DNA of 64,000 nt from Billgrantia azerbaijanica (GCA_004551485.1 SBLD01000018.1:1-64000), one strand, 5' to 3'; positions 24,856 to 34,281 are shown, counted from the first letter of the stretch. The notes: a model not told the origin generated them from the sequence alone. Numbers and translations are program-made.

Positions 24856-26112
24856 TCAGGACTCGCGGATGCGGCTTGCCCAGGCCAGCAGAGGGCGGGT
24901 GCGCGCCTGCATGTCGAGTCTCGCGCCAAGACGCACCAGGTTCCAGTAGTGGCCGTTGAGGGTGCGCGACAGCAGCAGGGTGTCGGCGGGCGGCTGCAGG
25001 CGGTCCAGGGCCGCCCACACCCGGGGGCTGAGTTCGCGCAGGCGACGGTGCACCCGCACGTCGGAGAAGTCCTGAACGCCGGGGGCGAAGAGCGGCGTCA
25101 CGGCCTCGGCGGCCTCGCGGTAGAGCGCCAGCGGCGCCCCCTGTCCCTGGCGGCCGCTGAGCGCGAGCAGGGCGCTGTCCATGGCCATGGGGTCGGCGGC
25201 AAGCGTCGCCTCGAGCAGGCGCAGCATGGCCGCCAGGCGCGCCTCGGGCACGGGGATCACCGCCCCCAGGTCGTAGATGACCAGGCGGCCCTGGTCGTCG
25301 GCGGCAAAGTTTCCGGCATGCGGGTCGGCGTGCAGCTCCCCGAAGGTGAAGAGCTCCTCGGTGAGCCAGTCGGCGAGCGCGGTGGCGATGCGCTGGCGGA
25401 CGGCATCGTCGGCCGTCTCCAGCTCGCGCAGCGGGGTCCCCGCCACGTAGTGCATGGCGAGCACCCGCTCGGTGCAGTGATCGAGCCGCGGCTCGGGGAT
25501 CACCAGGTGCTCCAGGTGCGCATAGCGCGCCCGATAGCGGGCCAGGGCACGCGCCTCGGCGTGGTAGTCGAGCTCGCCGCGCAGGCTCGCCGCCAGCTCC
25601 TCGAAGAGTGCATCGAGGCGCACCTGGGGCACCTTGAGCCAGCGCCCCAGGCGCATCAGCCGGCGCAGTTGGGCGAGGTCGCTCTCCAGCACCTCGGCCA
25701 GGCCCGGGTACTGCACCTTGAGCACCAGCGTCTCGCCGTCGCGGGTCACCGCACGGTGCACCTGTCCCATGGAGGCGCTGGCAAAGGGGTGCCGTTCGAT
25801 CTCGCGGAAGCGGGCATCGAGATCGCCGTAGGCCTCGACCAGGGTGCGGCGGATGCCCGGCCAGGGCATCGGCTCGGCCTGACGCTGCAGGCGCGAGAGC
25901 TCCTCGGCCAGGTCCGGCGGCAGCAGGTCGTCCCACTGCGCCATGATCTGGGCGAGCTTCATGGCCGGCCCCTTGAGCTCGGAGAGCCCCTCGAACAGCG
26001 CCTCGCCGAGCGCCCGCCAGTCGGCCTGCCCGCCCAGTCGCGTGCGCACCAGGGCGCCGCCGGTACGGGCGCCGAGGCCGATCAGCCGCCGGGTCCTGCC
26101 GCGTTCGCGCAT
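24856..26112 (-). CDS. ABC1/UbiB (AarF/ADCK)-family atypical kinase
   Basis: A 418-residue protein of the ABC1 family. Visible parts are ELKGPAMKLAQIMAQW (the KxGQ-like motif, here KLAQ), FASASMGQVHRAVTRDGETLVLKVQYPG (Ala/Gly-rich loop and ATP-binding Lys), ELDYHAEARAL, and ELHADPHAGNFAADDQGRLVIYDLGAV (catalytic Asp and DLG metal site). Family members support ubiquinone synthesis or membrane lipid homeostasis. It is divergent from topB. The ATG at 26112 is chosen because a TACAAT-like -10 box on this strand (about 26142-26147) lies between it and the longer GTG start at 26157. The ubi genes are not here, so it may be a paralog of UbiB. Confidence 0.88.
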   Translation of the reverse strand: MRERGRTRRLIGLGARTGGALVRTRLGGQADWRALGEALFEGLSELKGPAMKLAQIMAQWDDLLPPDLAEELSRLQRQAEPMPWPGIRRTLVEAYGDLDARFREIERHPFASASMGQVHRAVTRDGETLVLKVQYPGLAEVLESDLAQLRRLMRLGRWLKVPQVRLDALFEELAASLRGELDYHAEARALARYRARYAHLEHLVIPEPRLDHCTERVLAMHYVAGTPLRELETADDAVRQRIATALADWLTEELFTFGELHADPHAGNFAADDQGRLVIYDLGAVIPVPEARLAAMLRLLEATLAADPMAMDSALLALSGRQGQGAPLALYREAAEAVTPLFAPGVQDFSDVRVHRRLRELSPRVWAALDRLQPPADTLLLSRTLNGHYWNLVRLGARLDMQARTRPLLAWASRIRES

Positions 26113-26229
26113 GTCATCCGCCTGCCTTTTTCGATACAAGGATTGTACATCGAGCACACCAGCTTACACCTGGCAGCAGGCCGGGAATACTGGAAGAATG
26201 TCCATGCCATACACCGTCGCGAGTCATGG

Positions 26230-28170
26230 ATGCGCCTGATCATCGCCGAGAAACCCAGCCTGGCCCGAGCCATCGCCGACGCGCTGCCCGGCACGTCCCA
26301 GCGCGCCGAGGGTTCGCTGCGCGTCGGCGACACCACCGTGACCTGGTGCCTGGGCCACCTGCTGGAGCAGGCGCCGCCGGACAGCTACGACCCGGCGCTC
26401 AAGCAGTGGCGGCTCGACACCCTGCCGATCCTGCCCGACCGCTGGCGGCTCGTGCCGCGCCCCAAGGCGCGCAGCCAGCTGACGGTGATCCGCCGCCTGC
26501 TCAAGACCGCCCGCGAGGTGGTCCACGCCGGCGACCCGGACCGCGAGGGCCAGCTGCTGGTGCAGGAGGTGATCGAGCACCTGGGCTGGAAGGGCCCGGT
26601 GTCGCGGCTGCTGGTCAGCGACCTCAACCGCCCGGCGGTGCAGCGCTCGCTCGCCCGGCTCGAGGACAACGCCCGCTACCAGCCGCTCTACCGTGCCGCC
26701 GAATCCCGGGCGCGGGCCGACTGGCTCTACGGCATCAACCTGACCCGGGCCTGGACGCTCACCGGCCGCCAGGCGGGCCACGACGGCGTGCTCTCGGTGG
26801 GCCGGGTGCAGACCCCAGTGCTGGGCCTGGTGGTGCGCCGCGATGCCGAGATCCGCGACTTCGAACCCCGCCCCTTCTACACGCTGTGGGTGGACCTCGG
26901 CGTGGCGAACGGCGAGCTGCGCGCCTGGTGGCAGCCGGGCGAGGCCCACTCGCTGGACGAACAGGGCCGCCTGCTGGTGCGCGAACCAGCCGCTGCCCTG
27001 GCCGAGCGCCTGCCGGGCGCCGCGGGTCGCCTGACCTCGCTCGAGTCGCGCGAGCGGCGCCAGGCCGCCCCGCTGCCCTACTCGCTCTCGGCACTGCAGG
27101 TCGATGCTGCCCGGCGCTTCGGGCTCTCCGCCCAGGCCGTGCTCGACATCTGCCAGCGCCTCTACGAGCGCCACCAGTTGATCACCTACCCGCGCTCGGA
27201 CTGCCGCTACCTGCCCGAGGAGCACTTCGCCGGCGCCCGCGCCACCCTGGAGGGCGCCTGTCGCCAGGACGACACCCTGCGCGAGTGGCTCGCCGGCGCC
27301 GACTTCACGCGGCGCTCCAAGGCCTGGAACGACGCCAAGGTCGGCGCGCACCACGCCCTGGCCCCCACCGGCAAGCCGGCCGATACCGCACGCCTGGCCA
27401 AGGCCGAGGCCGACGTCTTCCGCCTGATCGCGCGCAACGTGCTCGCCCAGTTCTACCCGGCACTCGCCGTGCGCGAGGTGAAGGCCGAGTTCACCATCCT
27501 GGGCGAGCGCTTCCGCGCCAAGGGCCAGGAAATACTGGAACCCGGCTGGAAGCCACTCTTCACCACCCGCGACGAGGCGCCCCCCCTGCCCCCGCTCCGC
27601 GAGGGCGAGACGTGCCGGGTCCTTGATGCGGGCGTCGAGGATCGCGAGACGCGTCCCCCGGAGCCCTTCACCGATGCCAGCCTGATCAAGGCGATGATGA
27701 ACATCGCCCGCTACGTGGAGGACCCGGCGGTGAGGCGCACCCTGCGCGAGCACGATGGGCTGGGCACCGAGGCGACCCGCGCTTCCATCCTCGAGACCCT
27801 GGTCGCACGCGGCTACCTGGTACGCCAGGGCAAGGCGCTGCGCGCCACGCGGCTCGGCAGCGCGCTGATCGCCTCGCTGCCCGACGCCGTGGGACGGCCC
27901 GAGCGCACGGCGCTGTGGGAGCAGCGCCTCGCCGCCATCGCCGAGCGGGACGCCGACCCTGCCCCCTTCCTCGCCGCCCTGGTCGAAGACCTGCGCGCCC
28001 TGCTGGCCAGCGCCGACGCCGGCCGGCTGCGCCAGGCGCTGCACACGGCACAGGGCGAGGACGGCGCCCCTGCCGCGGGCCAGCCGACCCGACGGCGGCG
28101 CGGCTCGCCGAGTCGCCGCGCCAGCAAGGGCGGATCGCGTCGAACCACCCGCCGCCGGAGCCCGCCATGA
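26230..28170 (+). CDS. topB: DNA topoisomerase III
   Basis: A 646-residue type IA topoisomerase, close to E. coli TopB (653). It starts MRLIIAEKPSLARAIADALPG (TOPRIM domain, with the acidic site GDPDREGQ), and the active tyrosine is Tyr320 in RHQLITYPRSDCRYLPE. The enzyme passes single strands to decatenate replicating DNA. The tail is rich in Arg and Ser (RRRGSPSRRASKGGSRRTTRRR) and should bind nucleic acid. The frame runs open upstream through the antisense of the kinase gene, but the homologous start is the ATG at 26230. The stop overlaps the next ATG by four bases. Confidence 0.95.
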   Translation: MRLIIAEKPSLARAIADALPGTSQRAEGSLRVGDTTVTWCLGHLLEQAPPDSYDPALKQWRLDTLPILPDRWRLVPRPKARSQLTVIRRLLKTAREVVHAGDPDREGQLLVQEVIEHLGWKGPVSRLLVSDLNRPAVQRSLARLEDNARYQPLYRAAESRARADWLYGINLTRAWTLTGRQAGHDGVLSVGRVQTPVLGLVVRRDAEIRDFEPRPFYTLWVDLGVANGELRAWWQPGEAHSLDEQGRLLVREPAAALAERLPGAAGRLTSLESRERRQAAPLPYSLSALQVDAARRFGLSAQAVLDICQRLYERHQLITYPRSDCRYLPEEHFAGARATLEGACRQDDTLREWLAGADFTRRSKAWNDAKVGAHHALAPTGKPADTARLAKAEADVFRLIARNVLAQFYPALAVREVKAEFTILGERFRAKGQEILEPGWKPLFTTRDEAPPLPPLREGETCRVLDAGVEDRETRPPEPFTDASLIKAMMNIARYVEDPAVRRTLREHDGLGTEATRASILETLVARGYLVRQGKALRATRLGSALIASLPDAVGRPERTALWEQRLAAIAERDADPAPFLAALVEDLRALLASADAGRLRQALHTAQGEDGAPAAGQPTRRRRGSPSRRASKGGSRRTTRRRSPP

Positions 28171-29111
28171 CGCCGCGAACATCCCACGAGAGCGCCAGCC
28201 ACTGGGATGCCAGCCACTGGAATGCCAGCCACTGGATCGTCGGTCCCGGTGCCCTCGGGCGGCTCGTCGGCCTGCGCCTGGCCGCAACGACGGCGGTGAC
28301 GCTCGTCGGTCGCCGCCCCCTGCCCGCCCGACAGACGCTGATCACACCCGAAGGCGGCACCCTGACGCGCGGGCTGGCCACCGCCCGCCTCGACGCCCTG
28401 CCCGAGGCCGCCCCCGCCGTGGTCCACCTGACCACCAAGGCCTACGCCGCCGAGACAGCCTACGCCAGCCTGGCACCACGCCTTGGCCCCGACACCCTGC
28501 TGGTACTGTGGCAGAACGGCTTCGCCTGCCAGCCACGGCTCAGCGCGCGCCATGCCGGCCCGGTGCTGTGCGCCACCACCACCGAAGGGGCGTACGTGCA
28601 GGGCGACGACCGGGTGACCCATGCCGGCCACGGCCACACCTTCCTCGGCGCCCTCGACGGCCGCCACGGCGAGCCGGCCGCAGCGTTGGCGAGCCGTCAC
28701 GCCGCCGCCGGCCTGCCCGCCGAGGCGGTGGACGACATCCGCGTCCGGCTGTGGCACAAGCTCGCCGTGAACGCCGCCATCAATCCCCTGGTGGCGCGCT
28801 TTCGCATCCGCAACGGCCAGCTGCGCGATCGCCCCTTCCGCCCCATGGTGGAGGCCGTGATCGTGGAGATCGCCGCGATCATGGCCGCCGAGCGCATTCC
28901 GTCCCCGCCCGAGGGCTGGGCCGACCTGGTCTGGCGGGTGATCGCGGGCACCGCCCGCAATCGCGCCTCCATGCTGCAGGACGTGCTGGCCGGCCGCCCC
29001 ACCGAGCGCGAGGCGATCCTTGGTCCGCTGCTGACCGCCGCCCGCCGCCACGGCATCGCCACGCCTCGCCTGGCCGAGCTCGATGCCGCCCTGACCGACG
29101 CGCGCGTCTGA
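28167..29111 (+). CDS. panE: 2-dehydropantoate 2-reductase family (PanE/ApbA)
   Basis: A 314-residue NADPH-dependent reductase. The Rossmann motif is IVGPGALGRLVGLRLA rather than the usual GxGAxG at the extreme N-terminus, because about 22 extra residues precede it. The C-terminal ketopantoate domain is seen in VRLWHKLAVNAAINPLVARFRIRNGQL (catalytic Lys and Asn) and TARNRASMLQDVLAGRPTE. PanE makes pantoate for coenzyme A. The N-terminal extension contains three copies of a 15-base repeat encoding SHW-(D/N)-A. The start overlaps the topB stop (ATGA). The extension may be translated or the real start may lie after it. Confidence 0.88.
   Translation: MTPRTSHESASHWDASHWNASHWIVGPGALGRLVGLRLAATTAVTLVGRRPLPARQTLITPEGGTLTRGLATARLDALPEAAPAVVHLTTKAYAAETAYASLAPRLGPDTLLVLWQNGFACQPRLSARHAGPVLCATTTEGAYVQGDDRVTHAGHGHTFLGALDGRHGEPAAALASRHAAAGLPAEAVDDIRVRLWHKLAVNAAINPLVARFRIRNGQLRDRPFRPMVEAVIVEIAAIMAAERIPSPPEGWADLVWRVIAGTARNRASMLQDVLAGRPTEREAILGPLLTAARRHGIATPRLAELDAALTDARV
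28194..28238 (+). repeat. Three tandem 15-bp repeats at the start of the panE-like gene
   Basis: Three 15-base units start at 28194, 28209 and 28224, each beginning GCCAGCCACTGG, and encode the residues SHWDA, SHWNA, SHWIV. The period is a multiple of three, so copy-number change would keep the frame. Confidence 0.8.
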
Positions 29112-29196
29112 CACCCGAGAACGACACGCAACTGACACTGGCGAGGTGGGCGGCCCCTTGCTACGCTGCAATGACTAATATTACGAGAACGCGACG

Positions 29197-29224
29197 AGCC
29201 GGCGGCGGCAAACGACCGCCGGCT
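29197..29224 (+). other. Stem-loop between the panE-like and outer-membrane genes
   Basis: AGCCGGCGG (29197-29205) pairs with CCGCCGGCT (29216-29224), a 9-bp stem with a 10-base loop, 13 bases before the outer-membrane protein ATG. No T-run follows, so it may be a weak terminator or a 5' leader hairpin limiting translation. Confidence 0.4.
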
Positions 29225-29237
29225 TGAGGTCAGGGAT

Positions 29238-29837
29238 ATGAAATCGGGTTCTTCCGCCGCCGCCCTGGCGGTGGTGCTTACCGTGATGTCGCCACTGCTG
29301 GCGGCGGACGAGCACCAGCTGGAGCTGGCGCCGGTCACCTACGACCCCGTCTATGCCGGTGAGATGACACGGCTGGCACAGCTCGACAACGGCGTGGTGG
29401 TCCAGGGGGCCGATGTCACCACGCCCGACGGCTACACCTCCGGGTTCCGGCTCACCGCCGGCTACTCGCCCTACGGACTGCCGCAGCTCGACATCGGTGC
29501 GGAGTTCACCTATCGCGCCAGCGATGAGGTCCCCCTGTCCACGGGGGATCGGCACCTGCTGATCAACACCACCGCCTTCGGCGGCAGCCTGGTGGCCGGC
29601 GTGCGCATGGGCGGCCTGGGACTCTACGCCAAGACGGGCTACGCCGACTGGGATGGCGACCCGCTCTCCCGCAGCGAGGATCCGGGGCTGGACACCACGG
29701 GCACCTCACGCATCCAGGGCTTCGGCGCCCGCTTCGAGTTCTCGCGCATGAGCGGCCGGCTGGAGTTCGAGGAGATCGATGCCCCGAGTCTCGCGCACCT
29801 CAACCTGCTGACGGCCTCGGTGCATATCCCCTTCTGA
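29238..29837 (+). CDS. Outer-membrane beta-barrel protein, small
   Basis: A 199-residue exported protein. The first ~23 residues are a signal peptide (basic start, AALAVVLTVMSPLLA before ADEHQL). The rest alternates polar and hydrophobic residues as in barrel strands (GFRLTAGYSPY, LDIGAEFTYRAS, SLVAGVRMGGLGLYAKTGYADW, GFGARFEFSRMSGRLEFEEI) and ends with ...SVHIPF, a terminal Phe typical of outer-membrane proteins folded by the BAM machinery. Homologs are usually annotated as OmpA-like or uncharacterised barrels. The role is unknown. It is preceded by a stem-loop and followed by the peroxiredoxin gene. Confidence 0.75.
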   Translation: MKSGSSAAALAVVLTVMSPLLAADEHQLELAPVTYDPVYAGEMTRLAQLDNGVVVQGADVTTPDGYTSGFRLTAGYSPYGLPQLDIGAEFTYRASDEVPLSTGDRHLLINTTAFGGSLVAGVRMGGLGLYAKTGYADWDGDPLSRSEDPGLDTTGTSRIQGFGARFEFSRMSGRLEFEEIDAPSLAHLNLLTASVHIPF

Positions 29838-29949
29838 CGCCACTCCCTTGAGTGTTCTATAGTGAATGAGCGGCGAGGCTCCTTGCCGTATGACTTCGTC
29901 GCCTCATTTTTTTCTCGAACGCATATCCCCTGAGCGAGAGGTTACGACG

Positions 29950-30609
29950 ATGAGTCTGAGAATTGGCGATACTGCGCCGGACTTCACGGCACAGACGACC
30001 GAAGGCACCCTGAACTTCCACGAGTGGATCGGCGACAGCTGGTGCATCCTCTTCTCGCACCCCAAGGACTTCACCCCGGTGTGTACCACCGAGCTCGGCT
30101 ACATGGCCAAGCTGAAACCGGAATTCGACAAGCGCAACACCAAGGTCATCGGCCTCTCGGTGGACCCGGTCGACAACCATGCCGCCTGGTCGAAGGACAT
30201 CGAGGAGACCCAGGGCGCGGCGCCCAACTTCCCGATGATCGGCGACGACAAGCTCGAAGTCGCCAAGCGCTACGACATGCTGCCGGCCGACCTCGAGGGC
30301 ACGGCCGAGGGGCGCACGCCCGCCGACAACGCCACGGTGCGCTCGGTGTTCATCATCGGCCCCGACAAGAAGGTCAAGGCGATGCTGGTCTATCCCATGA
30401 CCAGCGGCAGGGACTTCAACGAGGTGCTGCGCCTGCTCGACTCCGTCCAACTCACCGCCCAGCACACCCTGGCCACGCCGGTGAACTGGCGGCCGGGCGA
30501 GGACGTCATCATCCCGCCGTCGGTGAGCGACGAGGAAGCGCGCCAGAAGTACCCGGAAGGCTTCACCACCCTCAAGCCCTATCTGCGCACGGTCAAGCAG
30601 CCCTCCTGA
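29950..30609 (+). CDS. 1-Cys peroxiredoxin (Prx6/AhpC-like)
   Basis: A 219-residue thiol peroxidase. The peroxidatic cysteine is Cys45 in DFTPVCTTE, and the following WSKDIEETQG and long C-terminal domain (NWRPGEDVIIPPSVSDEEARQKYPEGF) place it in the Prx6 (1-Cys) group, which lacks a resolving Cys in the usual position. It reduces hydrogen peroxide and organic peroxides. The gene is monocistronic, with a strong terminator 28 bases after the stop. An AT-rich leader of about 110 bases lies upstream; no clear OxyR or SoxR box was recognised. Confidence 0.95.
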   Translation: MSLRIGDTAPDFTAQTTEGTLNFHEWIGDSWCILFSHPKDFTPVCTTELGYMAKLKPEFDKRNTKVIGLSVDPVDNHAAWSKDIEETQGAAPNFPMIGDDKLEVAKRYDMLPADLEGTAEGRTPADNATVRSVFIIGPDKKVKAMLVYPMTSGRDFNEVLRLLDSVQLTAQHTLATPVNWRPGEDVIIPPSVSDEEARQKYPEGFTTLKPYLRTVKQPS

Positions 30610-30636
30610 CACCGCAATAGGCGGTTCCGACACGAC

Positions 30637-30660
30637 AACGCCCCGGCATGCCGGGGCGTT
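30637..30660 (+). terminator. Terminator of the peroxiredoxin gene
   Basis: AACGCCCCGG-CATG-CCGGGGCGTT, a perfect 10-bp stem, followed by TCTTT. The stem is symmetric, so it could also slow transcripts arriving from ppc on the other strand. Confidence 0.85.
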
Positions 30661-30709
30661 TCTTTGGCTGGGCATCCTATGCCGAAAAGTCTACGAGCGC
30701 AGTCACTTT

Positions 30710-33358
30710 TCAGCCGGTGTTGCGCAGACCGGCGGCGATCCCCGCCATGGTCACCATCAGCGCCCGGGTGAGCTCGCCGCTGATGGCGCCGTCGGCGTCG
30801 CGGTTGCGCTGCAACAGCTCCGCCTGCAGGCCGTGCAGGGGATCGATGTAGGGGTTGCGCACCGCGATGGCCTGCCGGATCAGCGGCGTCTGCTCGAGCA
30901 GAACCTCCTCGTCGAGGATCTCCCGCACCACCCCGTGCAGGCGCGTGAAGCGCTCGCGCAGCGACTCGCCCAGCGCCTTGAGCGCCGGCTCGTCCACCAG
31001 GCGCCGCTCGTAGTAGGTGGCGATGCCGACATCCGCCTTGGCCAGCAGCATCTCGAGCATGTCGAGGTAGGTGCCGAAGAAGGGCCAGCGATCGCGCATC
31101 TCGCGCAGCACCTCGAGGCCGTCCTCTTCGGCGACGCGCGTGGCGAAGGCCTCGCCGCTGCCGAGCCAGGCCGGCAGCATCAGGCGGATCTGCGTCCAGG
31201 CGAAGATCCAGGGAATGGCGCGCAGCGTCTCCACGCCGCCGTCCTGACGCCGCTTGGTGGGACGCGAGCCAAGCGGCAGCCGCCCCAGCGCCCCTTCCGG
31301 CGTGACGGCCCGGAAATAGGGCACGAAATCGGGATTCTCGCGCACCACGCCCACGTAGGCGCGGTGGGCGATCTCGGCCAGGCGGTCCATCTCCTCGCGC
31401 CAGTGCGGCTCGGGGGCGGGCGGCGGCAGCAGCGTCGCCTCGAGCACCGCGCAGGCGTAGATCTCCATGGAGCGCAGGGCGATGTCGGGCTGGCCGAACT
31501 TGAAGCGGATCATCTCGCCCTGCTCGGTGACCCGCAGGCTGCCGTTCACCGAGCCGGGAGGCTGGGAGAGGATGGCCGCGTGAGCCGGCCCGCCGCCGCG
31601 GCCCACGGCGCCACCGCGACCGTGGAACAGCGTCAGCGCCACGCCATGCTGCTGGCACACCCCGACCAGGCGCTCCTGGGCCCGGTACTGCGCCCAGGCG
31701 GCGGCCAGCTGGCCGGCGTCCTTGGCCGAGTCGGAATAGCCGATCATCACCTCCTGGCGATCGCCGGCCAGCGCTCGGTAGCCGGGCAGCGCCAGCAGGC
31801 GGTCGATGACATCGCCGGCGCGGTTGAGGTCGTCGAGGGTCTCGAACAGCGGGGCGATGGGCAGCGTCACCTCGCCGCCCACCTCCTTCATCAGCAGGGC
31901 CACGGTGAGCACATCGGAAGGCTGGCCCGCCATGGAGATGATGTAGGTGCCGAGCGCCTCGCGGTGCTCGCCGGCGATGACGCGGAAAGTGTCGAGCACC
32001 TCACGCGTCTCCGCCGAGCACTCCCAGCGCCGAGGGATCAGCGGGCGTCGCGACTCCAGCTCGGCGAGCAGGAAGGCCTGGCGCTGCTCCTCGCTCCAGT
32101 CGCGATAGTGGCCGAGCTCCAGGGCCTCGGTGAGTTCCTCCATCACCTGGGCATGGCGACTCGCCTCCTGGCGGATGTCGAGCTTGGTCAGGCTCACCCC
32201 GAACACCGCCACGCGGCGCAGGGTGTCGAGCAGCACGCCGTTGGCGATGGTGTCGAGCCCCACGTCGCACAGCGAGCGGTAGCAGGCAAGCAGCGGCGCG
32301 TAGAGCTGGTCGCGGGTCTCGATGATCGGCCCGTTCTCGAACGGCTTGCCGTCGAGTTCGGCCTTGGCCCAGTCGCGGGTCGCCTCGACACGGTTCAGCA
32401 GGCGCTTGATCAGCTCGCGATAGGGCTCGGCGACATCGCCCACCTCGGCCCGCAGCGCGCTGTTGGCCTTCCACATGGAGAGCTCGGCCTTGAGCTGCTC
32501 GAGGTCGCGCAGGTAGAGGTCCGCCGCCATCCAGCGCCCCAGCAGCAGCACCTCACGGGTCACCTTGGAGGTGACGTTGGGGTTGCCGTCGCGGTCGCCG
32601 CCCATCCAGGAGGCGAAGACGATCGGCGAGGCGTCGAGCGGCAGCCGCTCGCCGGCGGTCTCGAGCAGCAGGTTGTCGAGGTCGCGATGGAAGGCCGGTA
32701 CCGCCTGCCACAGCGAATTCTCGATCACCGCGAAGCCCCACTTCGCCTCGTCCACCGGGGTGGGCCGCTCGTGGCGGATCTCGTCGGTGTGCCAGGCCTG
32801 GCTGATCAGCTCCTCGAGGCGCCCACGGGCGCGGCTGGCGCGCTCCGGGTAGTCGGCGGAGGATTCGATGATCGACAGGCACTCGTCGATGGCGTCGTAC
32901 TTCTGGATCAGGGTGCGACGGATGACCTCGGTGGGGTGGGCGGTGAGCACCAGCTCGACGCGCATGGCGGCGAGCGTCTCGACCAGCTTGCGCGGCGAGT
33001 GGCCGGCGCCCCGTGCGCGCTCGAGCAGTTCGCCGAGCACCGGCTGGCTGCCGGGCTTGTAGTCCTCCACCCGCCGGAAACGCGCGCGGTAGTGCTGCTC
33101 GGCGATATTGGCCAGGTTGAGAAACTGGTTGAAGGCGCGGGTCACCGGCAGCAGGTCGCGGTCGGACAGCTTGCGCAGGTAATCGATCAGTTCGCGGCTG
33201 CTCTGGGCATCGCCCTGGCGGCCCTGCTTGGCCAGGCCGCGAATGGTCTCGATGCGGTCGAGGAAGTCCTGGCCAAGGTCGTCGGCGATGGTGCGGCCGA
33301 GACTGTCACCCAGGATGCGCACGTTGTCGCGCAGGGATTCGTGAAGATCGTCGCTCAT
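30710..33358 (-). CDS. ppc: Phosphoenolpyruvate carboxylase
   Basis: An 882-residue enzyme that carboxylates phosphoenolpyruvate to oxaloacetate to refill the TCA cycle. Length matches E. coli Ppc (883). Signature regions are VELVLTAHPTEVIRRTLIQKYDAI (catalytic His near residue 140) and, later, VMIGYSDSAKDAG and LFHGRGGAVGRGGGPAHAAILSQPPGSVNG with the catalytic His/Arg loop; the C-terminus ends ...TMAGIAAGLRNTG. It is the last gene of a minus-strand run and its start overlaps the mazG stop by four bases, an unusual link between stringent-response genes and anaplerosis. Confidence 0.97.
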   Translation of the reverse strand: MSDDLHESLRDNVRILGDSLGRTIADDLGQDFLDRIETIRGLAKQGRQGDAQSSRELIDYLRKLSDRDLLPVTRAFNQFLNLANIAEQHYRARFRRVEDYKPGSQPVLGELLERARGAGHSPRKLVETLAAMRVELVLTAHPTEVIRRTLIQKYDAIDECLSIIESSADYPERASRARGRLEELISQAWHTDEIRHERPTPVDEAKWGFAVIENSLWQAVPAFHRDLDNLLLETAGERLPLDASPIVFASWMGGDRDGNPNVTSKVTREVLLLGRWMAADLYLRDLEQLKAELSMWKANSALRAEVGDVAEPYRELIKRLLNRVEATRDWAKAELDGKPFENGPIIETRDQLYAPLLACYRSLCDVGLDTIANGVLLDTLRRVAVFGVSLTKLDIRQEASRHAQVMEELTEALELGHYRDWSEEQRQAFLLAELESRRPLIPRRWECSAETREVLDTFRVIAGEHREALGTYIISMAGQPSDVLTVALLMKEVGGEVTLPIAPLFETLDDLNRAGDVIDRLLALPGYRALAGDRQEVMIGYSDSAKDAGQLAAAWAQYRAQERLVGVCQQHGVALTLFHGRGGAVGRGGGPAHAAILSQPPGSVNGSLRVTEQGEMIRFKFGQPDIALRSMEIYACAVLEATLLPPPAPEPHWREEMDRLAEIAHRAYVGVVRENPDFVPYFRAVTPEGALGRLPLGSRPTKRRQDGGVETLRAIPWIFAWTQIRLMLPAWLGSGEAFATRVAEEDGLEVLREMRDRWPFFGTYLDMLEMLLAKADVGIATYYERRLVDEPALKALGESLRERFTRLHGVVREILDEEVLLEQTPLIRQAIAVRNPYIDPLHGLQAELLQRNRDADGAISGELTRALMVTMAGIAAGLRNTG

Positions 33359-34281
33359 GGCCGTCCTCCGTGCGGGGATTCCGAGAATGGGGTGTCATGC
33401 TGCTTGGCCTGCTGCCAGTAGCGCTCCATGGTGTCCAGGTCGACGTCCTGCGGGCGGGTGCCACGCTCGGCGAGCGACGTCTCGACGAAGCGGAAGCGGC
33501 GCTCGAACTTGGCGTTGGTGTCGCGCAGGCAGCGTTCGGGGTCGGCCTTGAGGGTGCGCGCGAGGTTGGTCACGGCGAACAGCAGGTCGCCGACCTCGCT
33601 CACCGCATGGTCCCGGTCGCCGGCCGCCAGCGCCTGCTCCACCTCCTCGAGTTCCTCGCGGATCTTGGCGATCACGCCGCGGGCGTCGGGCCACTCGAAA
33701 CCGACGCGGGCGGCGCGCTTGGAGAGCTTGGCGGCGCGCGGCAGCGCCGGCAGGGTACGCGGCACGTCATCCAGCACCGACGCCGCGGCGCCGTCCTTCA
33801 CCGAGTCCGGCGACGCCGTGGCGGCTCGCTCGGCGCGCTCCTCGGCCTTGAGCGCTTCCCAGCGCGAATGCACCTGATGGCTTTCGACCTGCTCGGCGGA
33901 CACGCCGGGCGGGCGGCGCGAGGCCAGGGTGCCGTCGGGGAAGACGTGGGGATGGCGGCGCAGCATCTTGGCGGTCAGGGTGTGCACCACGTCATGGAAG
34001 TCGAAGCGCGCCTCCTCGGCGGCGAACTGGCTGTAGTAGACCACCTGGAAGAGCAGGTCGCCGAGCTCGCCTGGCAGTTCGTCGAAGGCGCGCCGCTCGA
34101 TGGCATCGGCCACCTCGTAGGCCTCCTCCAGGGTGTGGGGCACGATGCTGTCCCAGTCCTGCTTGAGGTCCCAGGGGCAGCCGTGGTGCGGGTCGCGCAG
34201 CACCGCCATGAGGGTGAGCAGGTCCTCGATGCCGTGGCGGGTATCGCACATGACGTTCGTGTTCATGACTGTCTCGCTCAT
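33355..34281 (-). CDS. mazG: Nucleoside triphosphate pyrophosphohydrolase MazG
   Basis: A 308-residue all-alpha NTP pyrophosphohydrolase with two MazG domains. The N-terminal one has CPWDLKQDWDSIVPHTLEEAYEVADAI and ELPGELGDLLFQVVYYSQFA (EExxE...ExxD metal sites); the second shows KIREELEEVEQAL and VSEVGDLLFAVTNLA. It hydrolyses NTPs and dNTPs to NMPs and can lower ppGpp in E. coli, where it also follows relA. The start overlaps the relA stop and the stop overlaps the ppc start, each by four bases. It is longer than E. coli MazG (263) through an N-terminal leader and a linker of about 30 residues between domains. Confidence 0.95.
   Translation of the reverse strand: MSETVMNTNVMCDTRHGIEDLLTLMAVLRDPHHGCPWDLKQDWDSIVPHTLEEAYEVADAIERRAFDELPGELGDLLFQVVYYSQFAAEEARFDFHDVVHTLTAKMLRRHPHVFPDGTLASRRPPGVSAEQVESHQVHSRWEALKAEERAERAATASPDSVKDGAAASVLDDVPRTLPALPRAAKLSKRAARVGFEWPDARGVIAKIREELEEVEQALAAGDRDHAVSEVGDLLFAVTNLARTLKADPERCLRDTNAKFERRFRFVETSLAERGTRPQDVDLDTMERYWQQAKQHDTPFSESPHGGRP

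Noticed and set aside
24844-26229. Upstream extension of the topB frame
   Set aside because: The frame is open but antisense to the ABC1-kinase gene; type IA topoisomerases begin at MRLIIAEKPSLA, at 26230.
30833-33421. 862-aa open frame antisense to ppc
   Set aside because: Same explanation: a shadow of a well-identified gene, with skewed composition and no domain.
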